Counted from the stretch's first letter, positions 41,956 to 51,772 are shown. The stretch is 64,000 nucleotides of DNA from Chitinophagaceae bacterium (GCA_023957155.1 JAMLHK010000005.1:248001-312000); one strand, 5' to 3'. Numbers and translations are program-made. Notes: a model not told the origin generated them from the sequence alone.

Positions 41956-44673
41956 ATGATAAAAATTCATTTTTATATACGTTATAACACCCGGTTTGGA
42001 GAGTCCCTGCAGCTTTCGGGGAACATTCCGCAATTGGGTAATTTTGATCCCGGTTCGGCTGTTACCATGAACTACCTGAATGAAGAGTTCTGGACTTACC
42101 TGCTGGAATTTAACGGATCGCCTGCGGATTTGTCGGATGGTATTCAATATAAATATCTTTTTAAGGATACTAAAGGGAGGATAACAGAAGAATGGGATGA
42201 CGGTAAAACCATAGATATTAAAAAGATCACGGCGGAACAGATCCACCTGGTTGATACCTGGAATTTCGCCGGGCAATATGAAAATGCTTTTTTTACTTCC
42301 CCTTTTTGTGATGTTTTGCTACCGGTTACCGCATCCCCGGTAAAGCCGGCCCCTTATCATGGCAATACCCATATCTTTAAAGTAAAAGCGCCGCTGCTAA
42401 AGAAGGATGAGGTCATGGCTATGTTGGGAGGTACTAAGGCATTGGGGCAATGGAATACAGCCCGCCCGGTATGGATGAGCAGGGAAGGGAACTGGTGGAC
42501 AACAAAGGTTAATTTGTCCGGAGTGGTGATGCCTGTTGCTTATAAGTATGCGGTATATCATGCCAAAACCAGGAAGTTTATCCGGTATGAAGATGGAGAT
42601 AACCGGCTACTGCATAATTATGCTGATAAAAAGAGACTGACTGTTTTACATGACGGCTTTGTGCATCTTGTACACAATGACTGGCGTGGAGCCGGGGTAA
42701 ACATACCCGTATTCAGCCTGCGAAGCAATAAGAGTCTCGGAACGGGGGAGTTTACCGATATCAGGTTGCTGGTTGACTGGGCAAAAAAAACCGGGATGCG
42801 TATGATACAGTTGCTACCGGTAAACGATACTACGGCTACCGGTACCTGGAAAGATTCTTATCCCTATAATGCGGTTTCCGCTTTTGCCCTGCATCCCCTG
42901 TATCTTAATGTGGAAGCAGTAGCCCGCAGGGAAGATGCGCCTTTGCTGAAATCCCTGGAAAAGAAAAGGAAGCAACTGAACCGGCTGGCGGAAGTAGACT
43001 ATGAAGAAGTGATGCGATATAAATGGGGGATCATAAAACAACTATACCGGGTACAGAAGAAAGCATTTTTTGAAAGTGAAGAGTACCGGCAGTTCATGAA
43101 AGATAACCGGCACTGGTTAGTTCCCTATGCGGCGTATAGTTATCTGCGCGATAAGCACCATGCTTTGAACTTTCCGGAATGGGGAGCCTATAGCAGTTAT
43201 GATGAGAATGCGGTTACAGCATTATCAGATCCCGGACAGAAGCATTTTGACGGGATAGGTATTTATTATTTTACACAGTACCATCTTCACCGGCAGTTGA
43301 CCGATGCTACGGCTTATGCACATGCAAATGGCATAATTGTAAAGGGGGATATTCCCATTGGCGTTAACCGCGATAGTTGCGATGTTTGGATGGAGCCGGA
43401 ATTGTTTCATACGGATATGCAGGCCGGCGCTCCCCCTGATGACTTTGCGGTTAAGGGTCAAAACTGGGGTTTCCCCACCTATAACTGGGAGCAGATGCAA
43501 AAGAACGGGTATGAGTGGTGGCAAAGGCGGTTTAAGCAGATGAGCCGTTATTTTGATGCTTTCCGGATTGATCATCTGCTGGGCTTTTTTAGAATATGGA
43601 GTATACCGGATCATGCGGTTGAAGGCGTAATGGGGCATTTTGTTCCCGCCATTCCCATGGCGTTGGAAACATTTGCTGAGCGGGGTATCGTGTTTGATTA
43701 CCATCGTTTTTGCGAGCCTTTTATTACGGATGCGGTGTTAGATGAATTATGGGGGGAAGATCAGGACGGGATCAGGGATTTTCTTGAATTGCGCCAGGAT
43801 GGCTCATATAGACTTAAACCATCGTTTTCAACCCAGCGAAAGGTAGCGTCCCATTTTTCATCCCGGGAATCGAATGAAGAGAACACCCGGATCCGGTTGG
43901 TCTTATACGATTTGATATCTAATGTTATTCTTTTTGAAGAAGAGGGATCTCAGCAGCGGCAGTTCCATTTCAGGATAGATATGGAAAATACCGTTTCTTT
44001 CCGTCATTTGGATGGCTATATGCAGCGGCTGCTGAAAGATATGTACATTGATTACTTCTTTCATAAGCAGGAGGATACCTGGGCAACAGCGGCTATGCAG
44101 AAGCTGCCCTCACTGAAAAAATCAACCCGTATGCTCATTTGCGGGGAAGATTTGGGTATGGTGCCGCGTTGTGTACCCGAAATTATGCGTCAGTTAGGGA
44201 TGCTAAGCCTCGAGATCCAGCGAATGCCGAAACAGGAGGGTGTGGAATTCTTCAATCCCGTACATGCACCCCGCCTGTCTGTTGTTACGCCCTCCACGCA
44301 TGATATGAGTACCATAAGGGCATGGTGGGAAGAAGACCGGGAAGCCACCCAGCGTTTTTTCAACAATGAAATGCAGCACCCCGGCATTGCACCCTATTAT
44401 TGCGAACCCTGGATCAATAAGGCAATCATTATCCGGCATTTATACTCGCCCGCTATGTGGAGCGTATTTTTATTGCAGGATCTGATGGGGATTGATGGTA
44501 AATTAAGAAGGCAATATCCCGCAGAAGAACGTATTAATGTGCCGGCTGTTCCCCGTTATTACTGGCGTTATCGTATGCATATTACGTTAGAACAGCTTTT
44601 GCAGGAAGATGATTTTAATAATGAACTGATGAGTTATATACATTCGAGCGGAAGAGGGAACGGGTGGGTATAA
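41956..44673 (+). CDS. malQ: 4-alpha-glucanotransferase, DPE2-type with two CBM20 domains
   Basis: About 905 residues from ATG 41956; an earlier TTG at 41929 is rejected because the CBM20 domain starts at MIKIHFYIRYNTRFGESLQL. There are two starch-binding CBM20 domains (about 1-105 and 125-225), then a GH77 catalytic domain with SYPYNAVSAFALHPLYLN, catalytic region AFRIDHLLGFFRIWSIP, and GEDLGMVP with late acid. An insertion of about 140 residues lies between the two catalytic parts (HFVPAIP... to MLICGED). This two-CBM20 plus insertion layout matches plant DPE2 and Bacteroidota relatives, which act on maltose and glycogen or heteroglycan. Cytosolic. Confidence 0.9.
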   Translation: MIKIHFYIRYNTRFGESLQLSGNIPQLGNFDPGSAVTMNYLNEEFWTYLLEFNGSPADLSDGIQYKYLFKDTKGRITEEWDDGKTIDIKKITAEQIHLVDTWNFAGQYENAFFTSPFCDVLLPVTASPVKPAPYHGNTHIFKVKAPLLKKDEVMAMLGGTKALGQWNTARPVWMSREGNWWTTKVNLSGVVMPVAYKYAVYHAKTRKFIRYEDGDNRLLHNYADKKRLTVLHDGFVHLVHNDWRGAGVNIPVFSLRSNKSLGTGEFTDIRLLVDWAKKTGMRMIQLLPVNDTTATGTWKDSYPYNAVSAFALHPLYLNVEAVARREDAPLLKSLEKKRKQLNRLAEVDYEEVMRYKWGIIKQLYRVQKKAFFESEEYRQFMKDNRHWLVPYAAYSYLRDKHHALNFPEWGAYSSYDENAVTALSDPGQKHFDGIGIYYFTQYHLHRQLTDATAYAHANGIIVKGDIPIGVNRDSCDVWMEPELFHTDMQAGAPPDDFAVKGQNWGFPTYNWEQMQKNGYEWWQRRFKQMSRYFDAFRIDHLLGFFRIWSIPDHAVEGVMGHFVPAIPMALETFAERGIVFDYHRFCEPFITDAVLDELWGEDQDGIRDFLELRQDGSYRLKPSFSTQRKVASHFSSRESNEENTRIRLVLYDLISNVILFEEEGSQQRQFHFRIDMENTVSFRHLDGYMQRLLKDMYIDYFFHKQEDTWATAAMQKLPSLKKSTRMLICGEDLGMVPRCVPEIMRQLGMLSLEIQRMPKQEGVEFFNPVHAPRLSVVTPSTHDMSTIRAWWEEDREATQRFFNNEMQHPGIAPYYCEPWINKAIIIRHLYSPAMWSVFLLQDLMGIDGKLRRQYPAEERINVPAVPRYYWRYRMHITLEQLLQEDDFNNELMSYIHSSGRGNGWV

Positions 44674-44784
44674 ATATGGGGTGCGATTGATAAAAGTATA
44701 TTAAAGAACGGTATATCCGCAGGCTGTTTGAATGTATCTGATACGCAAAAGCCGCAGCTATGAACAGGCAAACTTTTCTATTTT

Positions 44785-45813
44785 ATGGGATTCAATATTC
44801 AATACTGGCATAATCATTTAAAATTCAGGCATCCGTTTACTATTTCCAAAGGAACGAAAACACATCAGCCGTCATTACTGGTAACGCTGAACTTTGCAGG
44901 GATACCGGGATACGGGGAAGCGCCGGCCATTAGTTACTACGATATCACGGTTGAGCAGATGATAGCGGATATACAGCGAAAAAAAAACTTCCTCGAAAAA
45001 TTTTCATTTACCCATCCGGATCGTTACTGGCATTACCTGCACCACCTGTTACCCGGTAATCCTTTTTTAGTGGCCGCACTGGATATTGCTGCCTGGGATA
45101 TATATGGAAAATTAAAGAGCAGGCCGCTGTTTCAGCTATGGGATACCACGATGGCTACCGCCCCGTTAACCGATTATACCATCGGCATAGATAGCGTTGA
45201 AAAAATGCTTGCGAAAATGGAAGAGCGGCCATGGCCGGTCTATAAGATAAAATTGGGAACTAAAGAAGATATGGTGGTTATGGAGCAGTTGCGTAAACAT
45301 TCCAATGCCGTGTTCCGGGTTGATGCCAATGCGGGGTGGACATTAGCGGAAGCGCTGGATATATTACCGCAGCTGCAGCAACTGGGAGTGGAGCTGGTAG
45401 AACAGCCCCTGGCAAAAGATAACTGGGAGGGGATGAAAATATTATATGAGCGATCGCCGCTGCCGCTAATTGCCGATGAAAGTTGTGTGGGAGAAGAAGA
45501 TGTCAAAAAATGCCTCAACCATTTTCACGGTATTAATATCAAACTTACCAAATGCAGCGGCATTACGCCGGCGTTGCGCATGATTACCGAGGCCCGGCAA
45601 CTGGGACTGAAAGTGATGCTGGGCTGTATGAATGAAAGTACGGTAGGAACAGCAGCCATTGTTCACCTGGCACCACAGGCTGATTATTTAGATGCTGACG
45701 GTCCCCTGTTACTGGAGGAAGATATAGCCGAAGGGTTACGGTATGATTTTGGAAAAGTAACAACTACGGAAGCTCCGGGACTGGGGATAAATGTGGTGAA
45801 TAGTGAATGGTGA
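44785..45813 (+). CDS. Dipeptide epimerase (enolase superfamily)
   Basis: A 342-residue enolase-superfamily protein of the L-Ala-D/L-Glu epimerase group. N-terminal capping domain (1-125), then the TIM barrel. YKIKLGT (about 153-159) gives the catalytic Lys pair, DANAGW (175-180) and EQPLAKDNWEGM give metal ligands, IADESC the third ligand, and INIKLTKCSGI the second catalytic Lys. The family epimerises dipeptides in murein recycling. The gene stands alone between malQ and the DUF1080 gene. Confidence 0.88.
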   Translation: MGFNIQYWHNHLKFRHPFTISKGTKTHQPSLLVTLNFAGIPGYGEAPAISYYDITVEQMIADIQRKKNFLEKFSFTHPDRYWHYLHHLLPGNPFLVAALDIAAWDIYGKLKSRPLFQLWDTTMATAPLTDYTIGIDSVEKMLAKMEERPWPVYKIKLGTKEDMVVMEQLRKHSNAVFRVDANAGWTLAEALDILPQLQQLGVELVEQPLAKDNWEGMKILYERSPLPLIADESCVGEEDVKKCLNHFHGINIKLTKCSGITPALRMITEARQLGLKVMLGCMNESTVGTAAIVHLAPQADYLDADGPLLLEEDIAEGLRYDFGKVTTTEAPGLGINVVNSEW

Positions 45814-45858
45814 AAAACACAGTGAACAATCGCATTCACTATTGACCAATCACCATTC
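45796..45858. repeat. GTGAATRGTGAA-type inverted sequence at convergent gene ends
   Basis: GTGAATAGTGAATGGTGA at 45796-45813 (the last codons of the epimerase) and CATTCACTATTGACCAATCA then CCATTC at 45833-45858 are partial reverse complements. It could fold as a terminator for both genes. Tandem heptamer character (GTGAATA-GTGAATG). Confidence 0.45.
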
Positions 45859-45859
45859 C

Positions 45860-46459
45860 TTACAGCTCCTTAATTTTAATCTTCTTCCATCTTACTTTTA
45901 TACCGCCGCCATCATGTATCTGCAGGGCAATAAAGCCTTCTCCTTTACCAATCTTTTCGTCTTTTAGATGTATCATTTCATGACCGTTCAGCCAGGTGGT
46001 GACTTCATCACCTACTACTCTTAAACGGTAAGTATTCCAGTCGCCGTATTTTAGATATTTATCTTTCTCTGCATCCGGCTTGATCAGCCATCCACGGCCG
46101 TAAGATTCGTAAATTCCGCCTGTATTGTGCCCGGGAGGCGCAACTTCTGCCTGCCAGCCGCTGATTTTTACCCCTTCAATGGAGGACCGGAAAAAAACAC
46201 CGCTATTGCCATCGGCTTCCTGCTTGAATTGCAGGGTAAGGTCAAAATCCTTATAGCTTTTATTGGTTGATAAATAACCGTATGCTTTGTCGGGACCACT
46301 TTCACACACTAAGATCCCTTTTTTTTCTACGTACCATTTTTCCGTGCCATTGATTGTCCATCCCGTAAGGTCTTTACCATTAAAGATAGAAACGGCTTTT
46401 TGTGCAAACAGGTTTGCGCTGAAAAGCGCCGCAACCAGTAGAAAAACAACTTTTTTCAA
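45860..46459 (-). CDS. DUF1080 (3-keto-disaccharide hydrolase family) secreted protein
   Basis: A 199-residue protein with signal MKKVVFLLVAALFSANLFAQ and one DUF1080/laminin-G-like jelly roll: SIFNGKDLTGWTINGT, YLSTNKSYKDFDLTLQFKQE, GNSGVFFRSS, WLNGHEMIHLKDE, and FIALQIHDGGGIKVRWKKIKIKE. The family binds or cleaves 3-keto sugars. It is a single-domain member. It is separated from the E2 gene by about 75 bases. Upstream, the CCTG-type repeat lies near 46500. Confidence 0.9.
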   Translation of the reverse strand: MKKVVFLLVAALFSANLFAQKAVSIFNGKDLTGWTINGTEKWYVEKKGILVCESGPDKAYGYLSTNKSYKDFDLTLQFKQEADGNSGVFFRSSIEGVKISGWQAEVAPPGHNTGGIYESYGRGWLIKPDAEKDKYLKYGDWNTYRLRVVGDEVTTWLNGHEMIHLKDEKIGKGEGFIALQIHDGGGIKVRWKKIKIKEL

Positions 46460-46534
46460 TTGATTATATTTTATAGGATTATTAATTAAGAATAAATAGC
46501 TCAGGTTTCAGGTTGCCTCCCGGCAAATCAGGAA

Positions 46535-48166
46535 CTATACCAGCATGGTAACCGGGTTTTCGAGGTATTTTTTAAAAGTTTGCAGAAATGCAGCTCCTAC
46601 AGCCCCGTCTACACTTCTGTGATCGCAGCTTAGTGTTATTTTCATAATATTACTTACCCCGAATCCGTCTGCTTTCTTTACAACGGTTTCTTTGATACGC
46701 CCAACAGCCATAATAGCGCTGTCCGGCGGATTAATGATCGCCGTAAATTCATCAATGTCCATCATGCCTAAGTTGGAGATGGTAAACGTGTTGCCGCTGA
46801 ATTCATTAGGCTGTAATTTTTTATTCCGGGCTTTGCCGCTTAGCTCCTTGCTTTCTGCTGCAATCTGGCTCAATGATTTCTGATCGGCAAAGCGTACTAC
46901 CGGCACAATCAGCCCGTCTTCAATCGCCACGGCAATCCCGATATGAACATGATGCCACTGGCGAATGGTTTCGTTCATCCAACTGCTGTTTACTGCCGGG
47001 TGCTTACGCAAAGCCATAGCGGCGGCTTTTACCACCATGTCGTTAAAGCTGATTTTAACAGGACTCACCTCATTCATCTGGGCACGGGCGGTAATGGCAT
47101 TGTCCATTACGATTTCCATGGTCAGGTAGAAATGTGGTGCATTGAATTTGCTTTCGCTCAGGCGGCGTGCAATTACTTTACGCATCTGGTTAAGGCTTAT
47201 ATCCGTATATCCTTCCGTTCCGGCAACAGCCGTAAAGGCAGGGGGTACGGATGAAGCAACAGGAGTAGCCGTTGCAGCAGCAGGTGTATAATTGTCAATA
47301 TCTTTTTTAATGATTCTTCCTCCATCTCCGCTGCCCTGCACCAGTTTTAAGTCAATTCCTTTATCCCTTGCAATTTTTTTGGCTAACGGGGATGCTTTAA
47401 TTCTGCCGTCTTCACCGGCTTCAGCAGAAGCAGCAGCTTCCTGTTGTGTGGCAGAAGAACTTTGCCCCTGTTCTTTCGGGGTAGCAGCGCCAGGCTGTGA
47501 CGTTGGCTGCGGATTGTTTAAAGAAGCCATCAGCGCGCTCAGGTCGGTTCCCTCTTTACCTATAATGGCAATAACGTCATTTACTTTTGCGGATTCTCCT
47601 TCGGGTGTTCCGATGTATAGTAATGTGCCTTCCGTATAGCCCACCACTTCCATGGTTGCCTTGTCGGTTTCTACGTCAGCAAGGTTATCGTCGCTTTTTA
47701 CTTTATCCCCCACTTTTTTATTCCACTGTATGATTTTGCCTTCTGTCATGGTGTCGCTCAGCAAAGGCATACGTATAACGGTAACGCCTAATTGTTCCGG
47801 GGTTACTGCCGGAACGTTCTTCCCGGGATCACCGGAAGGAGGTGCCGCGTTTGCCGGTACGGCTTTTTCAGCTGCCGGCTGAGCGGCAGGGGCGCCGGCA
47901 TTACTTAAAGCAGACTGGTAATCTTCTCCTTCTTTTCCTATCACAGCGATGACTTCTTCCACTTTAACACTTTTCCCTTTCTCAATGCCTATATATAATA
48001 AGGTTCCTTCGTTATAACTTTCTAACTCCATTGTAGCTTTGTCTGTCTCCACATCGGCCAACAGGTCACCGGGTTTAACTTTATCGCCTACTTTTTTATG
48101 CCATTCCACAATTACTCCTTCCGTCATGGTATCACTCATGCGTGGCATTTTAATTACTTCAGCCAT
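46535..48166 (-). CDS. Pyruvate dehydrogenase complex dihydrolipoyl acetyltransferase (E2)
   Basis: A 543-residue protein with two lipoyl domains (near 1-78 and 127-205), each with the lipoyl-lysine motif ETDKATME, separated by Ala/Pro linkers. A peripheral-subunit-binding domain (RIKASPLAKKIARDKGI, about 255-290) and a catalytic domain (from about 320) with MRKVIARRLSESKFNAPHFY and the His-Arg-x-x-Asp-Gly active site in SCDHRSVDG (near 517) follow. It transfers acetyl groups from E1 to CoA. E1 and E3 genes are not in the window. Confidence 0.92.
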   Translation of the reverse strand: MAEVIKMPRMSDTMTEGVIVEWHKKVGDKVKPGDLLADVETDKATMELESYNEGTLLYIGIEKGKSVKVEEVIAVIGKEGEDYQSALSNAGAPAAQPAAEKAVPANAAPPSGDPGKNVPAVTPEQLGVTVIRMPLLSDTMTEGKIIQWNKKVGDKVKSDDNLADVETDKATMEVVGYTEGTLLYIGTPEGESAKVNDVIAIIGKEGTDLSALMASLNNPQPTSQPGAATPKEQGQSSSATQQEAAASAEAGEDGRIKASPLAKKIARDKGIDLKLVQGSGDGGRIIKKDIDNYTPAAATATPVASSVPPAFTAVAGTEGYTDISLNQMRKVIARRLSESKFNAPHFYLTMEIVMDNAITARAQMNEVSPVKISFNDMVVKAAAMALRKHPAVNSSWMNETIRQWHHVHIGIAVAIEDGLIVPVVRFADQKSLSQIAAESKELSGKARNKKLQPNEFSGNTFTISNLGMMDIDEFTAIINPPDSAIMAVGRIKETVVKKADGFGVSNIMKITLSCDHRSVDGAVGAAFLQTFKKYLENPVTMLV

Positions 48167-48324
48167 ACTATATATAATGTTTAAGTTTAAGATGTGTTTG
48201 GAAGGTCGAAATTAAGGCAAAAAGCGCAAACGGAATGAGCCGTACCCATTTTTATCGTTAACCGCACCCGGTGAATGCGCAGGATATCGTTACCGGTTTT
48301 CGGCTATCGGCAAACCGGAACGTA

Positions 48325-50178
48325 TTAGTAGTCCAATGCTAATTTCAGGCGCTCCTTTAGCTCCTTTACCATAGGGTACCGTTCCGCCATTTTCTGGTAT
48401 TGCTCGCGGCTGCTCAGCGGGCGCTCCTTCGGCGTATTGCTGTCTTGCGGTTCTTCTATTTGAATGGTATAGGAAAGAGAATGGTTGTTGAAAAAAGATT
48501 GAAGATGCTCAACTAAGGCTGCCCGCTCCTGTTCTATAAATTTTTGCTGGATATTACTTTCTACTACAATTTCAAAGCTGCTGCTATCGGTTATCCTGAG
48601 CTGTGCCAGCTTAAAGTTGGTAACGGCGGAATGATTTTTCTGATCGGCTAACAGCTCAATGTACCGGTTCCAGGCTTCCCCGAGGCTTTCCGGCGTTAGT
48701 AAAAGGGAGGTGTTGTTGGTAGTATTTGTCTGGTTCCGTATTTGCCTGCGTATTTTAGACAACGCCCCAAGTGTTGTTCCCGGTGTTGCCGGAGGGGGAG
48801 TGGCTGTTGGTGCGGTTGATGTGGCCGTATCGGGCTTTACCGCTGAAGCGGCAGGACCTTCCGGCTTCCGGTGGTAGGGTGTTGCAGCCTCTTTTTGCAC
48901 GGGAATGCTACTTTCAATCATAAGCCTGGCATCCTGTGTTTGCTGTGCTTTTTTTGAAGTAGCGGTTTTGCTACCGGGAGTATTTTGCCCGGCTATTATA
49001 GGCCTGATGTTTTTAAACGCTACCGGTTTAGCCGTATCAGCTTGTTTTTTTTTAAGGGTACCGGGATCATTTACCAGCTCTACAGCCTGCCCCAGATAGG
49101 TAAGCTTGATAAGGGTAAGCTCTATATGCAGTTTTTTGTTTCTTGCTCCTTTATAATTGATTTCTGCTTCATTCAAAATATTCAGTGCGCTGATGAGCCA
49201 TGCCGGGGATACTTTTTGAGCCGTTGCCTTATACCTGTCTTTAAAGCTCTCTACAACTTCCAGGAGCCCGGTTATTTTTTCATCTCTGCATACCAGCAGG
49301 TTTCTTATAAATTCGGCAAAGCCGTTCAGTACCAGGTCGCCTTCAAAACCTTTTCTGTTGATGTCATCGTAGAGCAGCAGGGCGGTGGCCAAGTCCTCTT
49401 CCAGCATGGCATCAATCAGTTTGAAGTAATAGTCGGCATCCAGGATATTCAGGTGCTCTAAGGTGTTTTTATAGCTGAGCTCACTGTTGGTAAAGCTGAC
49501 TATTTTATCTAAAATGCTGAGGGCATCGCGCATGCAGCCTTCGCTCTTTTGGGCAATGACCTGAAGCGCCGCTTTATCGGATGCAATCTTCTCCTTATCA
49601 CAGATTTCCTGCAGGTGCTCAACGGTATCATTAGGTGTGATCCGTTTAAAATCGAATATCTGGCAACGGGATAAGATGGTAGGAAGTATTTTATGTTTTT
49701 CCGTGGTGGCTAAAATAAAGATAGCGTATGGCGGAGGCTCTTCCAGTGTTTTCAGGAAAGCATTAAAAGCAGCGGTACTCAGCATGTGTACCTCATCTAT
49801 GATATATACTTTGTATTTCCCTGCCTGGGGGGCAAAGCGGACCTGCTCGGTGAGGGTTCGGATATCATCTACCGAGTTATTACTCGCTGCATCTAATTCG
49901 TGAATATTAAGGGATCCCCCATCATTAAAGGAGGTACAGGAATCGCATTGATTACAGGCTTCACCGTCTTCCTGTAATTTTTCGCAGTTGATGGTTTTGG
50001 CTAAGATACGGGCACAGGTGGTTTTACCCACTCCCCTTGGCCCGCAAAACAGGAAGGCGTGAGCTAACTGCTTGTTTTTAATGGCATTCTTTAATGTAGT
50101 GGTTATATGTGCCTGACCCACTACGGTATTAAAAGTCTGCGGCCGGTATTTACGTGCTGATACTATAAAATTATCCAT
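48325..50178 (-). CDS. dnaX: DNA polymerase III subunit gamma/tau
   Basis: A 617-residue clamp-loader ATPase. Domain I has Walker A CGPRGVGKTT (near 46-55), a four-Cys zinc site (CEKLQEDGEACNQCDSC), DEVHMLS, and SRCQIFDFKRI with sensor Arg. Domain III ends near residue 370. A variable linker follows, then a C-terminal tau-specific part. At codons 376-378 (49053-49045) there is a run of nine A (AAA AAA AAA). Slippage by one base in either direction stops within 3-9 codons, which would give a gamma-like product of about 380 residues. A -7 element lies at 50198-50205 and the gene starts close to it. Confidence 0.93.
   Translation of the reverse strand: MDNFIVSARKYRPQTFNTVVGQAHITTTLKNAIKNKQLAHAFLFCGPRGVGKTTCARILAKTINCEKLQEDGEACNQCDSCTSFNDGGSLNIHELDAASNNSVDDIRTLTEQVRFAPQAGKYKVYIIDEVHMLSTAAFNAFLKTLEEPPPYAIFILATTEKHKILPTILSRCQIFDFKRITPNDTVEHLQEICDKEKIASDKAALQVIAQKSEGCMRDALSILDKIVSFTNSELSYKNTLEHLNILDADYYFKLIDAMLEEDLATALLLYDDINRKGFEGDLVLNGFAEFIRNLLVCRDEKITGLLEVVESFKDRYKATAQKVSPAWLISALNILNEAEINYKGARNKKLHIELTLIKLTYLGQAVELVNDPGTLKKKQADTAKPVAFKNIRPIIAGQNTPGSKTATSKKAQQTQDARLMIESSIPVQKEAATPYHRKPEGPAASAVKPDTATSTAPTATPPPATPGTTLGALSKIRRQIRNQTNTTNNTSLLLTPESLGEAWNRYIELLADQKNHSAVTNFKLAQLRITDSSSFEIVVESNIQQKFIEQERAALVEHLQSFFNNHSLSYTIQIEEPQDSNTPKERPLSSREQYQKMAERYPMVKELKERLKLALDY
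49045..49053 (-). promoter_or_regulatory. A9 slippage/frameshift site in dnaX
   Basis: On the coding strand CTT AAA AAA AAA CAA. In the -1 frame the text runs AAA ACA AGC TGA and stops at once. The +1 frame stops after AAC AAG CTG ATA CGG CTA AAC CGG TAG. The position, just after domain III, equals that of the programmed -1 frameshift site in E. coli and the A9 transcriptional slippage site in Thermus dnaX. Confidence 0.5.
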
Positions 50179-50197
50179 ACCCCTGATTCCGTTTATG

Positions 50198-50205
50198 CAA
50201 ATGTA
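50198..50205 (-). promoter_or_regulatory. Candidate -7 promoter element for dnaX
   Basis: TACATTTG on the - strand lies 20 bases before the dnaX ATG at 50178. It fits TAnnTTTG. No exact -33 TTTG at the usual spacing. Confidence 0.4.
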
Positions 50206-50379
50206 AGGGAATGTGCAATTTTAACTCCGAATCGTTAAATCCGTTGATGAGCCATGAAATCCCGGTCAGAAAAACAGGTCAGGCTGAAATAATAAAACAG
50301 AAACATCAGCTTCCCGGATATTTCTGTTTTTGTGCTCTTTCATTCTTACATTTTATTTCCCATATTCCTTTCATTCGTC

Positions 50380-50387
50380 TATTTTTG
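50380..50387 (+). promoter_or_regulatory. Candidate -7 promoter element for purA
   Basis: TATTTTTG followed by CG at 50380-50387 fits TAnnTTTG and predicts transcription from about 50393. The first ATG after it is 50412, which supports that purA start and rules out the longer frame from 50211. Confidence 0.45.
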
Positions 50388-50411
50388 CGACTTTCCAAAT
50401 TATCATTTCAA

Positions 50412-51677
50412 ATGGTTGATGTATTATTAGGCCTTCAGTGGGGCGATGAAGGAAAGGGTAAAATTGTAGATTATTTTGCGGCTAAGTATGATGTAATTGC
50501 CCGCTTTCAGGGCGGACCTAATGCCGGGCATACTTTATATGTAGAAAACAAAAAAGTTGTTCTGCACCAGATCCCTTCAGGGATATTTCATGACAATATC
50601 ATTAATTTGATCGGTAATGGTGTGGTATTAGACCCGGTTACACTGAAAAAAGAGTGCGAAACCGTTGCTTCTTTTGGAGTGGACTATACCAAAAATCTCT
50701 ATATATCAGAAAGAACAAACCTCATTTTACCCACTCACAGGGCGTTGGATAAGGCTTCCGAATCTTTAAAGGGGAATGATAAAATTGGTTCTACCCTGAA
50801 AGGAATAGGACCGGCCTATATGGATAAGACCGGACGGAACGCTTTGCGGGTGGGAGATATCCTCGATAAGAATTTTACCTCTCAATATATTAAGCTGCGG
50901 CTTAAGCATCAGAAGCTGCTTGACAGCATGCACTTTAATGAAGATATTTCCGCCTGGGAAGATGAATTTTTTGAAGGGATTGAATTTATGCGCCGGTTTA
51001 AAATTATCAACGGTGAATATTTTATCAATGAAAAGATTGCTGAAGGCAGGAAGGTTTTGGCAGAAGGCGCCCAGGGCAGCATGCTGGATGTGGATTTCGG
51101 AACGTTTCCCTTTGTAACCTCATCCAATACCATATCTGCGGGAGTATGCACGGGACTCGGCGTGGCTCCGCAAAAAATAAAAGAAGTAATAGGGGTAACC
51201 AAAGCGTATTGTACGCGGGTGGGCAGCGGACCTTTTCCCACCGAGCTGCACGATGCCGTAGGAGACGAGTTACGTAAAATCGGTAATGAATTTGGAGCAA
51301 CGACCGGGCGTCCGCGCCGTTGCGGATGGATAGACCTGGTAGCGCTTAAGTTTGCCTGTATGATAAACGGCGTTACACAGCTGGTAATGACCAAAGCCGA
51401 TGTATTAGATGCATTTACGGAACTGAAAGTATGTGAAAGTTACCGCGTTAACGGAGCGCTGTATCAGCAGGTGCCCTATCAGATGGTGAAGATGGCAATA
51501 GACCCGGTATATACTTCGTTTAAGGGGTGGAATACAAACATTGCCGGATTAACGTCTTATCCTGCTGTTCCCGGAGCAATGAAAGATTATATCAGCCATA
51601 TAAACAGCTACCTGGGGGTAGAGGTAAAATATATTTCCAACGGGCCGGGAAGAGACCAGATCATTCCGGTAGCTTAA
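50412..51677 (+). CDS. purA: Adenylosuccinate synthetase
   Basis: A 421-residue enzyme of purine synthesis that condenses IMP, aspartate and GTP to adenylosuccinate. The open frame begins at 50211, but MVDVLLGLQWGDEGKGKIVD at 50412 is the conserved start. Visible motifs are QWGDEGKGK (near 9-17), GGPNAGHT (near 37-44), a KGIGPAY loop (near 133), EGAQGSMLDVDFGTFPFVTSS (near 217) and TGRPRRCGWIDL (near 300). Length is normal. Followed in 95 bases by an acidic protein gene. Confidence 0.95.
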   Translation: MVDVLLGLQWGDEGKGKIVDYFAAKYDVIARFQGGPNAGHTLYVENKKVVLHQIPSGIFHDNIINLIGNGVVLDPVTLKKECETVASFGVDYTKNLYISERTNLILPTHRALDKASESLKGNDKIGSTLKGIGPAYMDKTGRNALRVGDILDKNFTSQYIKLRLKHQKLLDSMHFNEDISAWEDEFFEGIEFMRRFKIINGEYFINEKIAEGRKVLAEGAQGSMLDVDFGTFPFVTSSNTISAGVCTGLGVAPQKIKEVIGVTKAYCTRVGSGPFPTELHDAVGDELRKIGNEFGATTGRPRRCGWIDLVALKFACMINGVTQLVMTKADVLDAFTELKVCESYRVNGALYQQVPYQMVKMAIDPVYTSFKGWNTNIAGLTSYPAVPGAMKDYISHINSYLGVEVKYISNGPGRDQIIPVA

Positions 51678-51772
51678 TTGTTGTTTTGTATTATAATAAA
51701 AATTATTTTTAAAATTATTTGGCTATCTCAAAATCTCGTAGAAATTTTACGTAGTTATAATTTAGTCATGCT

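Noticed and set aside
50211-50411. Longer N-terminus for adenylosuccinate synthetase
   Set aside because: Conserved start MVDVLLGLQWGDEG is at 50412, and a -7 element lies between.
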